This document shows, in pieces, positions 10,905 through 23,030 of a stretch of 64,000 nt of DNA. The stretch's first letter is position 1. Each line of letters opens with the position of its first letter. The DNA lies in the NCBI GenBank assembly GCA_030068075.1, contig CM057839.1, positions 46,342,960 to 46,406,959 of the forward strand. Direction: 5' to 3'. Made by a program: the position numbers and the translations under genes. This DNA comes from Paguma larvata. Its lineage: Eukaryota > Chordata > Mammalia > Carnivora > Viverridae. A model generated the notes under the pieces. It searched no databases. It was not told where the DNA came from and saw only the letters and a program-made list of their open reading frames with translations.

Positions 10905-11045
10905 GCCTTGGTCGATTTGTTTAACTCTTGTGAGCCTCACTGTTCTCCATTACACAGAAAAAAAGTGATTATTAAATATGCCATTTGATTGATGTAAGAA
11001 TTAAATGAGATATACTTTGCACATACTTTATGAACTGTCAAATCC
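10905..11045 (+). mobile_element. MIR SINE relic
   Basis: 'gatttgtttaactcttgtgagcctcactgttctccattacacag' and 'tgatgtaagaattaaatgagatatactttgcacatactttatgaactg' match the MIR core and 3' block (ttaacctctctgagcctcag..gaggattaaatgagat). Confidence 0.65.
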
Positions 11046-12995
11046 CAAGCAAATAGAAAGTAACATAAACCAATTTTTTAACATCCTGCAAAAACCAACT
11101 GTCTCCTGAGTTAAGTATTTTTGTTACCATTGTTCTAACATTTATGAATTTTCTGTCATCTCTTATTGTTGAATGGAAGACACAAATAGTAGACACTAAA
11201 AGTATTTGTCCCCAAATTTTGAAGATCTGGAGGTAAAATTTTAAGAAAATGTATACAGAAAACAAAAGTATGACAGGATAATTATATGCTCTCTAATACT
11301 AGCTTCAAAAATATGTCAAGAAAAAAATAAGCTTAGGAGAATAGGCCTGTAAGTTCAAAAAGGTGGTTATCTTAATGCTATATTTTGAAGAAATTGTATA
11401 CAAATAACTCATTTGTGAGAAAATGTGATCCCTCTTATATTACAAAGGTTACAGAATCTCTACAGGGTGTTGTAAAAAAAAGTGAATTTATTTCTTGGTG
11501 CTACAAAGGGCTGTTTTGTTATCTTCCTGATTACTCTAAAACTCATAAAAAATGTTAACATATCCATTTTTAACTATCTATATTTTCAAAATTTCAAACA
11601 AAACCCAATTCTATCTTTGTTTCAGGGACTAGATAAATTAGCCGTGCCATACAAAAGAATTTCAAAATAGATTACTGAATCAGACGTGAGAAAATTGCAT
11701 ATAGAAAGTTTTATTTTGATATATTTTCATTAAATCTAAGTAATAAAAACTGCTTAAGGATACAACCCTACCATTTCTTGCTGTCAGGAATTTTGAGTGG
11801 CTATTGTGACAAGTTCTCGAAAGCTTTCTCTAAAATGTGTTAAAGAAATTCAACTTAGGCAAATTTTAATGAGCCATATTCTAAATTATATATTTTATCC
11901 ATAGATTTATATTTGATTCACAACTCTGAGCTTAGTAGCTATGTAGCTGTTTTAAAAATATATATAGTTATGTAATACATCGTTTCTCCTATATTGGTTA
12001 AAGACAAAAATATAATATCTTCACCATGTTGGAATAATTCTCAGATCCCTTGTTTACCCTTTAGGGTGCTTCAGAATAACTCTAATACATGTACACAGAG
12101 AAGGTAAGGACTATTTAAGGAAAAGTGCAGTAAATCACTTCTGTGGTAACCAACACCAGGCTGAGCTTACGTAATTTTATGTAACAAGTTAAATATATCA
12201 AACTTCCTCAAAGTTAGCCCAATTCTCTGTGATTTTAAGCTTCTCTAGTAGCAAAATTATACCGATTTTAAGATAGATGTCTCAACACAACATAGGTGAA
12301 AGAACTCAAAACGGGAAGTGGAGAAGCAAGCACACTAATTTCTGCTTTGTCACTAGCTGTGTGATTGGGGGGGGGGGCAAATATTTCTGGGCTTTTTTCT
12401 TTAACTCCAAATCAAAGAGGTTATCGATGCTTCTAATGATTCACTTTTTCCCACTAACGATCCACTGCTTTCAAGTTCTCTCAATACTTTGGTATTTATG
12501 AACCACAGAAAGCTTTGTGGTCGTATACGTAAGGGGAAGTTGTCAAAAACATACGTCTAGTTGATCACCGTTCATTGCGATAGAAGGCAATATGTGCATC
12601 TAGGTGTGAAGGAGATTAGAAAGGTAGACATCATGCCAATAGAGGAGGAAGTTGCTGTTAAATCAGGGTCTGGGGACAAGAATTGTCTTTAGAGATTGGC
12701 AAACCTGGCCTCAAAGAGCACTGTAAGTTTCAACAGTTAACGATTTCCCTTCTTTCGTATTTATTTCCCTGATTTTAAAAGTCCATATAATGGTCTCTAA
12801 GATGTTATTTTGAGGGTTTCATGGTATATATATGTACGTATATCCTTATGTATATTGTATATGGGCAGAGGAAGTTGCCTCCACTAAACACATATGGCTG
12901 TGTAGATATTAAAAATTTTAGTAAGGATATTATTTGATAAAACATGAAAAATGAACCAAGGGAGCCATTTATTTATGCTGTGATCCCAATATTTC
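11046..12995. other. Unique AT-rich non-coding DNA
   Basis: About 1.95 kb without a recognised repeat apart from an 11-nt G run (12367-12377). Frames up to 75 codons lack any domain signature. Confidence 0.45.
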
Positions 12996-13000
12996 TTATT

Positions 13001-13039
<39 letters not shown>

Positions 13040-13236
13040 TTGAGAGAGAGAGAGAGAGAGAGTGAGCAGGAGAGGGGCAGAGAGAGATGGAAACACAGAA
13101 TCTGAAGCAGGTTCCAGGCTCTGAGCTGTCGGCACAGAGGGCACAGAGCCAGATGTGTGGCTGGAGCTCAGCAACCGTGAGATCATGACCTGAGCCTAAG
13201 TCAGCCGCTTAATCGACTGAGCCACCTGGAAGTCCC
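12996..13236 (-). mobile_element. CAN-SINE with expanded ATTT tail
   Basis: The poly-T side has become a (TTTA)n run of about 45 bp (12996-13040), then a GA dinucleotide run, and the body contains a local duplication (gcacagagg/gcacagagc at about 13132-13149). Head 'gactgagccacctggaagtccc' is diverged. A short 'ttttttttaatgtttattttttc' at about 13241-13263 may be a second, truncated SINE tail. No clear target duplication. Confidence 0.88.
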
Positions 13237-13263
13237 ACCTTTTTTTTTAATGTTTATTTTTTC

Positions 13264-15171
13264 CTGATATGTCTTATTTTAAACATCTAAACTATTCTCG
13301 AGGGTTGTAAGTACCGCAGAAGATACAAAAATAACTCCTTATAAATAATGGAAAACTGCCTCTAGGAAAGTATACTTTATTTGAGACTCAAAAGTAATTA
13401 GGGTCTTGAATTAGATTGTTAAATAGTAAATTATCTCTGGATTAACTATAGAGAGATTTAGCAACCTTAAAGAATGGGATAATTGTAGCTGCAAGTAACT
13501 TGAGATACATAGACTCATTGAGAATTAATAATGATAATTGAAACAATTATTATTTTGCATACTGCTTCATTAGCTGTAATTTGACATATAAAAGAGATAC
13601 TTGAAGGATGAAAGATGGAAATGGTTAGTGGCATTGAGGTTATGTCAAAGTTTAGCCCTCATACCCTTCATTATTCCATTCTCCCAGGCACTGATCACTC
13701 TTCAGGGCTGACATTTCTATGCAATTCATACACTACTCTATTCCTAAGATTTATTTATTAAAGGCCTTGCATGAAACCACATAAATTTGGTCTCTTTAGA
13801 AGCCAGTCAGATTGAGGAGGGCAGTTAAAGGGATAAATGTCGTGTAGTAAGTTTTAGAAGGCATTGTCCCTGAGAATAAATAATTTTTAAATTTATGGTT
13901 ATAACTATGCTTTCCACTCAAGGTTAGGTTTTCTCTCCCTCTCACCTCTGTAAGTTCAGTTATAATTTACGAATATTTGCAGATATGAAGTACCGTCCAT
14001 GAGCATGGTTTGGAGTGGTCTTCTACCTGATCTATCCCTCTCGAAGCATTTGCTTTCTTATTTCCCTAACTGGAGGTTGTGGAAACTGTAAGATCTTCTT
14101 AGTTTCAAAAGCTAAATGCTCAAGTGGGAAGTGAGGCTTTAGAAAATCATTGTTGTCATTTTTGATGGGGGCAATGTATACCAGGTGATGTATATCTCTA
14201 GTATCCATTTTTATATAGTCTATGTACTTTTCCACTAAACCCAAACTGGCCTGTACAGGGTTTGCACAAACAAGCGGATGCACAAACAAAAATCAAAGTA
14301 AAACAAAAAAGCTTCTAGGAATAAGAGCCTGCATATTTAGGGCTCTATACCTTTTATGGAATTCTGAGTAACGCTTGTAAGAAGATTTTACGGACAATAG
14401 AAAAGGAGTGAATATGGGATCAGAGAAATCTTTTTGAAACAACCAATCTTCCGTTATGTACAGTGATTTTTTAATTATTTTATTTTTTTAGAAGTCAGAA
14501 TTTATTTTCCCTTTCTTAAATAATCAAAATTGATTATTTGGTACCTACAAACAACCTATGCACCAACCATGGGAACCAAGTACCTATGCACTTAGATACT
14601 GTGGGGCTCTAATTTTTAATTATAACAAAGTTTTGAAAATTACACATATTCATCTTTATTGTAATTTTCGAAGTGTATGTGGCTTTATACAATTTTGCTT
14701 CCCATGTTTTCTCAGAATTGTATTAGCATTAGCCACTTGAGCAGACTTGGTGATTTTCTTAAAGCATAATTCTTATTCTAAGTAATCACTAAATGACAAC
14801 AGTTTTATTTTCTTTTTAGAATGCATATTTATGATATGGCCAACTGAAATGAGAAATTTTTTCATAATCTTCAAATAGATAATTCTTGATTTATTTTTTA
14901 TATTTTTAGAGTATTTCATAAAGTATAATGAGAATAACTAGAGAAATTTCTAACTTAAGCATACAAACTAGAAAATTTGTAGTCAGATACGTCAGTGCAT
15001 TCTAAGTCACATGATGTTTTAATAATCATTTGAGTAATAGTGTATTAACTGCATTTACTTGCATAAACCTTGTACTATTTCACTAAAATATAAGGAGAAA
15101 AAAACAATAAAAAAAGAATTTGTTTAAATAGAAATATACTTTTTCTATACACTGAAATAGTATTACTGATA
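13264..15171. other. Unique AT-rich non-coding DNA
   Basis: About 1.9 kb with no assigned repeat. The 85-codon minus frame at 14032-14289 has no recognisable domain. Confidence 0.45.
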
Positions 15172-15186
15172 GTCAATCATTTTCTC

Positions 15187-15424
15187 TTTTTTAAAAATTA
15201 TTTCTCTTTTCTTAAACTTATTTTAATGTTTACTTTTGAGAGAGAGAGAGAGAGAGAGACAGAGTATGAGCTGGGAGGGTTAGATAGATGGAGACAGAAT
15301 CTGAAGCAGGTTCTAGGCTCTGAGCTGTCAGCACAGAGCCCGATACGGGACTTGAACTCACGGACCACAAGATCATGACCTGAGGTGAAAATGGACACTT
15401 AACCGACCGAGCCACCCAGGCCCC
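15187..15424 (-). mobile_element. CAN-SINE, feliform subtype
   Basis: (GA)11-like run at 15237-15259, 'gagctgtcagcacagagcccgatacggg', 'gatcatgacctgag' and head 'gagccacccaggccc'. Target duplication caatcattttct at 15174-15185 and 15428-15439. The T-rich 15187-15224 stretch is a long imperfect tail. Two overlapping minus frames here are SINE-derived. Confidence 0.93.
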
Positions 15425-15439
15425 TGCCAATCATTTTCT

Positions 15440-15737
15440 TAATGTAGCCATGTGTACTTATCTTTGGAGAATTATGCCAGTTGGCAATTTATAGCCTCAT
15501 TGGTTTAGTAATTTATCAATATTTCAATTGAATTTATTTTCAGTTATTACCCAATTTAAAAGGATTTATTTAGTAAAACGATTAATTTCTGTGCTGTAAG
15601 ATTCTGCCTTTGCCCCCTCAATGACTAGATGTTAGTTTTAGCACATCGTAGAACTTTATTTAAAGCATGTCTTTGCAATTGTTTTTAAAAGCCCAAATTG
15701 AATTGATGCATGCTATTTCCAAAATTCCTCATTATAT
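15440..15737. other. Unique spacer
   Basis: About 0.3 kb of AT-rich DNA between two same-orientation SINEs; nothing recognised. Confidence 0.4.
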
Positions 15738-15750
15738 CTGGAAGGGATTA

Positions 15751-15972
15751 TTTTTTTTAAGTTTTTATTTATTTTTCATAGGGAGGGAAAGAAAGAGAGA
15801 CAGAGCACAAGTGGGGGGTGGGGCAGAGAGAGAGGGAGACACAGAATCAGAACCTGGCTTCAGGCTCTGAGCTGTCAGCACAGAGCCCGACGTGGGGCTC
15901 GGACTCTCGAACCGTGAGATCATGATCTGAGCCAAAGTCGGATGCCTAATCGACTGAGCCACCCAGGTGCCC
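15751..15972 (-). mobile_element. CAN-SINE, feliform subtype
   Basis: Eight-T tail, 'tttttatttatttttcatagggagg', 'ctgtcagcacagagcccgacgtggggctcgg', 'gagatcatgatctgagcc' and head 'gactgagccacccaggtgccc'. Target duplication ctggaagggatta at 15739-15751 and 15973-15985, perfect. Confidence 0.95.
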
Positions 15973-15985
15973 CTGGAAGGGATTA

Positions 15986-17273
15986 TTAAAAACAACTTTA
16001 TTTCCAAAAAGAAAAACACATGTCATTTTGTATAAATTACTAGGGATACTTATTAGGAGTCAAATAGAAATGTATCCCACACTTTTATGATCCAGCAATA
16101 GTAATTCGAGACAATGTTATATTTTTTGAGAATTTTTTCTACATCTCTGCACTTTTATCCACATAAGTTCCATTTATTTTATACACATTTTAAACAAGTC
16201 TTAGTAGTTTTAAGATTGGTGACTATAATAGTACAGTGTTATCCCAAGTACAATGTTTTAATGGTTTAGTTCTTTGTATACAGCTTCGTGGATTATAATG
16301 ATTTATACACTGAAGTTTCAGAAAGTGGAAAGTTCTTTTATGATCATTTAAAGTCAGAAGTTGATAAAATTCAAGAAGATGAGTTCTCTATTCTGTGTAT
16401 GATTACTTAAACAGATAGATGACAACTTTTTCTTGAATGCCAAGCATCTTTATTGATTGTCTTTGAGTAATTATGAGAATTAGTATTTGTATCGTATAAT
16501 TCAGGACTTTATTCTCAAACTTCTTTGTACTATATTGTTTTGGAAATATCTACAGTTATTACAATTTAGCCATGGAAACCATGGCTTGTATATTTTCTCA
16601 AGAGCCCACAGTTCCTTACTCATTACCTAGATATATAACACTTATGCTGCATAATATAAGTGACTGATAGACTCTGAAGATAGAGGACAAAAGACAAGGT
16701 TGTGGCATATAAATCAGCATGTTCCACGTTAGAGACTCTTGGAATTATAATCATATGAGATATTTCATCAAAACAGTATTCTGTGGCCTGCCAATTTTGG
16801 AAAATGTTGCATAAAAGATGTCTAATTCAGGGATTAATAATGAATAAATTGAAGGCATTAGTATTGCTGCATTAGAAAACTATATACCCTTCATTAATCT
16901 AGTATTTCTCAAACTTGTTTGTTCATAGAACTTCTTTTTCATGTAATCACAGTAAGAAGATTCTCCCGAACATCTTTTCAAAAATAATGATAAATTTATG
17001 AAGTATTTCATCTTTACTTTCTCTCCTTTTTTCTCAGAGCCAAAAAATACCCATTCTTTTTTTCAGACCCAGTACTCTCTTTGTTCTTGCTATTGAAACT
17101 CTTTTCAGGGGCAAGACATTAATAGTATCTTCTCCACCTCACCTCTTATATCTTCAGTTTCTCTATCTCTGTTGGCTCCTTCCATTTAGTCTATAAACAT
17201 GTGTAAGTCCTCTCATCCTGAAAACAAAAACTATTAGGCCTGATTCTTTTTTGAAGTTTAATCTCCTCTTTTA

Positions 17274-17276
<3 letters not shown>
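15986..17276. other. Unique AT-rich DNA, possible hAT end near 16897
   Basis: No firm repeat. 'agtatttctcaaacttgtttgttcatagaacttctttttcatg' at about 16901-16943 resembles a hAT-Charlie terminus (cagtgtttcccaaacttatttgacc..), but the other end is not found. Confidence 0.35.
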
Positions 17277-17304
<28 letters not shown>

Positions 17305-17312
17305 ACACACAC
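17277..17312. repeat. (CA)n microsatellite
   Basis: About 16 CA units, broken once by 'caacac' near 17303. The minus-strand frame with a poly-Val/Cys run here is translation of this repeat. Confidence 0.95.
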
Positions 17313-17464
17313 GCAGTTTTGAGGACAAATATAAAATTACCATCACCAATTTTTCACCTTTTAGTACACTCTTCACATTTATGTGACTTGTCTTTTTAAA
17401 TATGTTTCACCATGATGACTAATGATCCTCAAAGGCTTTCTTGAATTTACTTTTACCTGGTAAC

Positions 17465-17483
17465 TGAGAGACCTCTATTCTAT
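17465..17483. repeat. Left target-site duplication of composite SINE
   Basis: tgagagacctctattctat, 19 bp, identical to the copy at 17856-17874. It defines 17484-17855 as a single insertion unit. Confidence 0.93.
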
Positions 17484-17855
17484 TTTTTTAAACATTTATT
17501 CATTTTTGAGAGACAAAGAAAGGCAGACCTTGATCAGGGGAGGGCAGAGAGAGAGGGAGATACAGAATCTGAAGCAGGCTCCAGGCTTTGAGCTGTCAGC
17601 ACAGAGCCCGATGTAGGGCTTGAACTCAGGAGCAATGAGATCATGACCTGAGCTGAAGTCTGACACTCAACCAACTGAGCCACCCAGGTACCCCTTAAAT
17701 GCTTAATCCAAATGCTGCTTTCTCTAAGAAGCTGCTCTGATTCGCTCCCCCAACACCACTCATTTGCCAACTAAAATCTGTATTTGTGTAAATATCTGTG
17801 AGATCATGACCTGAGCCTAAGTCCAACACTCAAATAACTGAGCCACCAGGCGCCC
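17484..17855 (-). mobile_element. Composite CAN-SINE: SINE head + 103-nt spacer + full SINE
   Basis: Read on the minus strand from 17855: a SINE head with A and B boxes (17855-17797), then about 103 nt of non-SINE sequence (17797-17695), then a complete CAN-SINE with T tail (17694-17484). Only the outer ends carry a target duplication (19 bp, perfect); none flanks the inner SINE. The spacer 'aaatgctgctttctctaagaagctgctctgattcgctccccc' resembles L2/MIR-type flanking DNA. The simplest reading is one retrotransposed read-through transcript started at an upstream SINE head. Template switching during reverse transcription is the alternative. Confidence 0.8.
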
Positions 17856-17874
17856 TGAGAGACCTCTATTCTAT
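17856..17874. repeat. Right target-site duplication of composite SINE
   Basis: Identical 19-bp copy of 17465-17483. Confidence 0.93.
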
Positions 17875-18726
17875 GTCTTCTCCAATCTCTGAGGTAACTC
17901 ATTCTCCCATCTCTATAAACTTTCTGTCATGGTTCTTTCCTCATTTCTCCACTCTTCTTGTTCTAGATTATTCACTAGGTTTCCTCATCCACATCTATGA
18001 AGCTTCCCACTGTCCATCAGCTGCTTTTCTCTAGCTTTGACTTTGTCCTTTCAGTGACAGGTAGATCTGCAATTATACATTGGCTTCATTTTGGAGAATG
18101 CACCTTTCTGTGGCAAACTGTCCACGCCAGACTACATCGCTTTTCTTCCCAAAACCTATTTCACCTTTTTTTTTTTAAATTCTCTAAAAAAAGAGATACA
18201 ATTGATACAATTGATAAATTGTAAGTAATGTTGGAACTTTTGTATATCTGTCCTTTTCCTTATTTTCTACAAACAGATACTATCATTTTCTTAAGGGTCA
18301 CAAAACAGTTTTAATCATCCCCATTTGTTTAATATTAGTGGAGCAGTCAGTCAACAAGTACTTTCTAGGTGTCTATATTTATTAGCTGCTGTGATAGTTT
18401 AGTTTAGATGCTCACTATCTTTTGCCCACACTACGAAATGGCTTATTAAGGAGGCTTACTAGGTTTCCTGCTGTCCACATTTTTACATTCTAATTAATCT
18501 ATAAAATATTTTTATAATTATTTTTATATTTTTCTAACATATCAGCTTGATTTCATAATTTTCTTACATGTAATATGTTATGATCCAAATTATCAAAATG
18601 ATAAAGCCAACTCCTTAGTTCTTCAAAGATATCCATTCATATTCTGCCTTTCTAAAGTTTTGCCACGTCCCTTCATGTTCCCATGTTTTAATCACATAGC
18701 AATATTTCCCGTATACACTGTAAGTT
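17875..18726. other. Unique non-coding DNA, pyrimidine-rich start
   Basis: 17875-18000 is rich in CT on the plus strand. No repeat family or coding feature recognised. Confidence 0.4.
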
Positions 18727-18727
18727 T

Positions 18728-18774
18728 CTCTGTCTGTCTCTGTCTCTGTCCTCTCTCTCTCTCTCTCTCTTTCC
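18728..18774. repeat. (TC)n-rich simple repeat
   Basis: tgtc/tctc units followed by about ten TC units. Frames on both strands here (Ser/Leu- or Arg/Glu-rich) are repeat translation. Confidence 0.9.
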
Positions 18775-18819
18775 CCTATGCTATCTGTTCTTTCTGGAAA
18801 AATCTCTTTTTCTTCTTCC

Positions 18820-19090
18820 AGATGATTCAATACTACTCATCAATCAAACATGTGCATGTATTTTACCCCTTCTAAGAAGACTTCTCTAAACTTCCTTTTC
18901 ACCAAGAATAATAAATTACTTCTTTCTCAATAACTTATAGTTCTTAGGGCATACTATTTTTGGTCAGTATATATGTAACAGATTATTCAAATATCTTATT
19001 GATTCCTCTCTTCAGAGGAAAGAACTATAGCTTACTGTTTTGTAAAACTAACAATTATTACTGGACTCGAGACTTACAGATCAATAAAGA
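18820..19090 (+). mobile_element. L2 LINE 3' end relic
   Basis: 'ccccttctaagaagacttctctaaacttcc', '..gattcctctcttcagaggaaagaactatagc' and '..gatcaataaagatttgtc' follow the L2 3' region (ctccaggaagccttccctgac..ctccttgagggcagggac..caataaatgtttg). Very diverged. Confidence 0.5.
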
Positions 19091-19099
19091 TTTGTCTTT

Positions 19100-19131
19100 A
19101 TAAATAAAATAAAATAAATAAAATAAATTAT
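19100..19131. repeat. (TAAA)n-type simple repeat
   Basis: Mixed taaa/taaaa units following the L2-like end. Confidence 0.8.
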
Positions 19132-19274
19132 TAAATGTGCTATTTTGAAATCTAAAAGACATATTCTATTCTACGGACTATATGAGAAAATATTAACATC
19201 GGTTCTTTTTTTGTGTGTTTTAACTTTTTGGTTAAGTGTTCTTTACTTCAATTCATCTTTTGGTTTATAAAAAC

Positions 19275-20130
19275 TAACTCAAAATGGATTATAGCTGCAG
19301 TAGTAAAAACTCCTAGAAGACAATGTAAGAGAAAAACTCAACGAGCTTAGACATTGAGAAGACTTTTTAGATATAGTACCAAAAGCATGATCTGTAAAAG
19401 AAATGATTGTTAAGCCAGACTTCGTTAAGATGAAACTTCTGCTCTATGAAATACAATGTCAAAAGAATGAGAAGACAAGACCCTGACCTGGAAAAATATT
19501 TGTGAAAGACACATCCAGTAAAGGACTGCTACCCAAAATATACAAAGACCTCTTAAAACTAATGAGAAGAAAACAAATAACCCTATTAAAAAATTGGCCA
19601 AAGACCTTTAACAGAAGCATCACCAAAGAAGATATGCAGATGGTATAAAGGCATATGAAAAACGCTCCACATCGTATGTCTTCAGAAAAATGTAAATTAA
19701 AACAACAAAGAGATACCACTAAAGACCTATTTGAATGGCCAAAATCTGGAAAACTGACGACATCAAATGCTGGTGACAATATGGAGAGACAAGAACTTTT
19801 ATTCATGGCGGGTGGGAAAGCAAATTCACAATTTGTTGATGTCTTACAATTTGATCTTACAATCACACTCAATGGTATTTAAACAAAGGAGTTGAAAACT
19901 TATGTGTATTTAAACACACACACACACACAGATGTTTATAGTTGTTTTATTTATTGCCAAAAACTGGAAGCAGCCAAGATGTCTTTTAGTGGGTAAATGT
20001 TAAACAGACTGTGGTACATCCGGACAATTGACTATTATTCAATGCTAATACTGAAGTGAGCTGCCAAGCCATGAAAACACACGGAGGATCCTAGAATGCA
20101 TATTACTAAGTAAAAGACATACTTTACAAT
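19275..20130 (+). mobile_element. Ancient L1, ORF2 3' portion
   Basis: Consensus-like blocks in order: 'aaaactcctagaagacaatgtaag', 'aaatatttgtgaaagacacatcc', 'ctacccaaaatatacaaagacctctt', 'aataaccctattaaaaaattggcc', 'gaagatatgcagatgg', 'atgtaaattaaaacaacaaagagataccact', 'gtgggaaagcaaattcaca', 'ttattgccaaaaactggaagcagcc'. This is the distal ORF2 coding region of an old L1 on the plus strand, frame-disrupted. The 137-codon minus frame at 19459-19872 is antisense shadow. Confidence 0.85.
19913..19931. repeat. Short (CA)n repeat inside L1
   Basis: Nine AC units within the ancient L1. Confidence 0.85.
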
Positions 20131-20359
20131 TATACTTTAGATTTTGAAATGCTTTTATATATCTTATAAATGGTAGAGGACTCATAAGTCCATAAAACAA
20201 ATACAAGAAAAATATGTTCCTACGGTTTCAGAGAGACAGTATAAAGTCAGTTTTATCCCTTATCTGGAACAAGTAGTACACGTAGAGTCCTCGAGCTGGG
20301 GAAGCACATTTAACACTAAATGATTCTACGTTCAAACATAGTTATTTTAAAAATCGGTA

Positions 20360-20735
20360 TTATAAGTGTCTTAGGTTGGGCTCCCCAAAAGCAGATCCTG
20401 AGGCAAGAATTTCTGTGCAAATAATTTATTAAGGAAGTGATCCCAGCCAAGTCCAGTGAGAATGGAGGAGGCAGGACAGAGATAAAAAAGAAGCCAAGGA
20501 AGAAAGTATGGGTGCAATTTCAGGAAATATCTTACCGAGCACAGCTTAACTCTGATACACCAGAGAAACTTTAGCATGTAAATGAGGCCTTGGAGGCTGT
20601 CTCATGCAAAGGCCAGTACCTTGGGTTTTCATTTTACTGTACTCATCAGTTCTTAACTCAGGGCTACTAGGATTATGCTTGTGGGGTGATGGACTGTATT
20701 TTCCAGGGGGGATGTAGTCTATGGGAAGCAAAAGC
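20360..20735 (-). mobile_element. Ancient interspersed repeat, class unresolved
   Basis: 'cttaggttgggctccccaaaagcagatcctgaggcaagaatttctgtgcaaataatttattaaggaagtgatcccagccaagtccagtgag' is phrasing I associate with a common dispersed mammalian repeat, possibly an LTR in reverse. I cannot name the family with confidence. The two minus-strand frames in it look incidental. Confidence 0.4.
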
Positions 20736-20739
20736 AAAA

Positions 20740-22912
20740 TTGCAACAAAGTTAAAGGAACTAATACAGAAGTGCTACAGTGGACCTGAAATGGTCTGTTT
20801 GGAACAAGTATCAATTACTAAAGAACAACGCCATCTGCGTTTACAGGTATGAAGCTAAAACATTGAGAGAATAGTGATTCCCTCACAACCGCAGTCTTAT
20901 ACGGAATGGGGCAGATGTTAAAGCATGAGTCTTTTGAGTCCTCTATTTTGTTCATGCTACCTAAAAGATTTAGGTTCATGAAACCTAAAAGTATACACTT
21001 TGGGTATTTAGCTATGTGATTTACGTACATATGCAGGAATAAAGGGCTGTACATATTAATTAAGCACAATATGAACACCAAAATCTCTGTACATCAAACT
21101 CAAAGAAGCATGTCACTGTCAGCCATTATAAATGGGTCCCTGACATTAGTCTTGAATTCTCTGGGCCGAGAATTTAGTTTTGGCAACCACTTATTATCTC
21201 CCTGGGTCTGTGGAGTGTCCCTGTTCTCAAACATTTTTCTCCCAGAATTTTTGGTTTGCACAAGGTGTCCCGATTCTCATCATTTCATGCTTCCTAATCA
21301 TATACAGCTCAATATTTTCAACATAGAGAAGATATCAAGTTAATGACGTTTTCAATATATTGTGAATTGGAAATTTAGGTAACATAATTTTATTTCTAGG
21401 TAAGATTTATATATGCTTTTTTAATCCAGTGGTTAAAATAATTGTTGTATTCCCAAGATAAATTGAGTCTTTAACAGATTTGGCATTGTGCAAATTTATT
21501 TGAACATCATCTCGCTCTCCCCAAACATAAAATCTTGAAAAGTTTCAAACTGGCTACATTTGATATAGAACACTTTCTGCTTGTATTGTCTACTTTCTCA
21601 TCCCCGGTCCCTAGAAAACTATAATTTCAATATTCGCTATTTGCTCCAGGTACGACGTTAAATTTATTGTTTCATACTGTTTCTGCTATAGTTAGGCTAT
21701 GCAGTTTTGTCTCTTTCTTTCACAGACTTCCATGAGTTCTGCTCCCACTCATTCATTTTGGTCTCATTATTATCTGGAGAATGAAGCAAGAGTGATTTAC
21801 AGGGGACTGAAGGCCCAAGCTTGTGGCCTTCTTCACAGGTTTCCTGCGCCTGCTATGTGAGTATATATAGATCACACTGACACTTTTCACAAGGCTAGGC
21901 ATTTGTTTATTAACACCCGGTTTAGAATCTCTCTGTGATGGTTCTGCAGCAAGACTGAGTTAATTAGATTTTTTAACTATTAGCATAGAGGAGTGATATT
22001 GGAAGTTTGCTACTGCTTTTTAATGTCCTTAAAATTGTTCCCTATTTTTACGGGAAGGTAGAACGAAGATGAGTAATTGTCATGCAGCTAAATTTAGTTC
22101 GTGTTGCTTCTGTAAACCTAATAATTCATCACCCTTTGGTGTTTTACTTATTTGGAAAATAAAGTCCTCTAATTTCTAACAGTTGTGAAATAGTTTTGTT
22201 GTTGCCAAAGTGGGGTCCTGGTGATAACCGTTAATTATTTAAGAGATCAATGAAAATAAACAAGTTATTTGAAAACATCTTTATGTACTTAATCTTCTCC
22301 TCACTATACAAAGATAAGGGATACAAAAGAGCAATTTTGGTCTAATTTAAAATAATCTGAAAGAAAATAATTGTACCTTCCGCGGACACCTTAAAATATT
22401 TATTTATTTAGGATCAGAAGCACCGATATGAGACGAACGTAAAAATTGAAGGATTACATTCCCACTAGATGTCCAAATACAGATTTAATGAGTGCTCCAA
22501 ATAGATATCAAATTAAGAGATTTCTTTAATTCAAAAGAATAAATTAAAATTATTAGTAATCATTTGACTTTTATCCATTAGCGGTTTTAAGAGCACTGAC
22601 TATATCTTAGTACATATTAGATCAGGCTACTTAATTTCTCCAGATAAAATATTCAGTGAGAGATATAAGGTAAATTGAAATAGTTGGAGACCTTTGTTAG
22701 GATGTCGTTTAATTTTTTGTGTCTTAGATATTGAACTAAGGGAAAAAAAAGAGACAGTTAGTAAACATAACTGTATACTTACCTCCTGTAGCATTTTACT
22801 CTCTCCTGATCTATTTTATACAATGTCTTCTAATGCTTTGTCAAAAAACCTGACTTCTGAGGGTAACTCTATCTACTCTAGCAGCAATTTCCAAATTTTA
22901 TGAATAAGGTCA
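20740..22912. other. Repeat-poor unique block
   Basis: About 2.2 kb with no recognised repeat. Composition is balanced in places (21080-21330, 21600-22200). Frames of 87 and 90 codons at 20818-21081 (minus) and 21071-21343 (plus) have no domain signature. Confidence 0.4.
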
Positions 22913-23030
22913 CTTTGGAAACTTGTTAAAAATAGAGCTTACCAGGCCATACATGCCCTTCCCCCATCCATATTGAGTAGCTGGGGACAGACCAGGATAT
23001 GTGTATTACTTACTAACAATCACTCTAAGC
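22913..23030 (+). mobile_element. hAT-Charlie (MER20/MER5-like) fragment
   Basis: 'actttggaaacttgttaaaaatagagcttaccaggccatacatgcc..ccccatcc..gagtagctggggacagaccaggatatgtgtatta' matches the middle of MER20-type elements (ggaaagcttgttaaaa..tgctgggccccac..cagtaggtctgggg). Termini not seen. Confidence 0.6.

Noticed and set aside
15198..17770. Recurrent 60-85-codon frames containing WVAQ/SAQVMIS and SGSVLTAQSLEPASDSVS-type text
   Set aside because: The same peptide text recurs wherever a CAN-SINE lies on the minus strand (for example 6727, 15230, 17534, 34152, 41646); it is SINE translation, not a gene family.
19459..19872. 137-codon minus-strand open frame
   Set aside because: It is antisense to the plus-strand ORF2 text of an ancient L1 (19275-20130).
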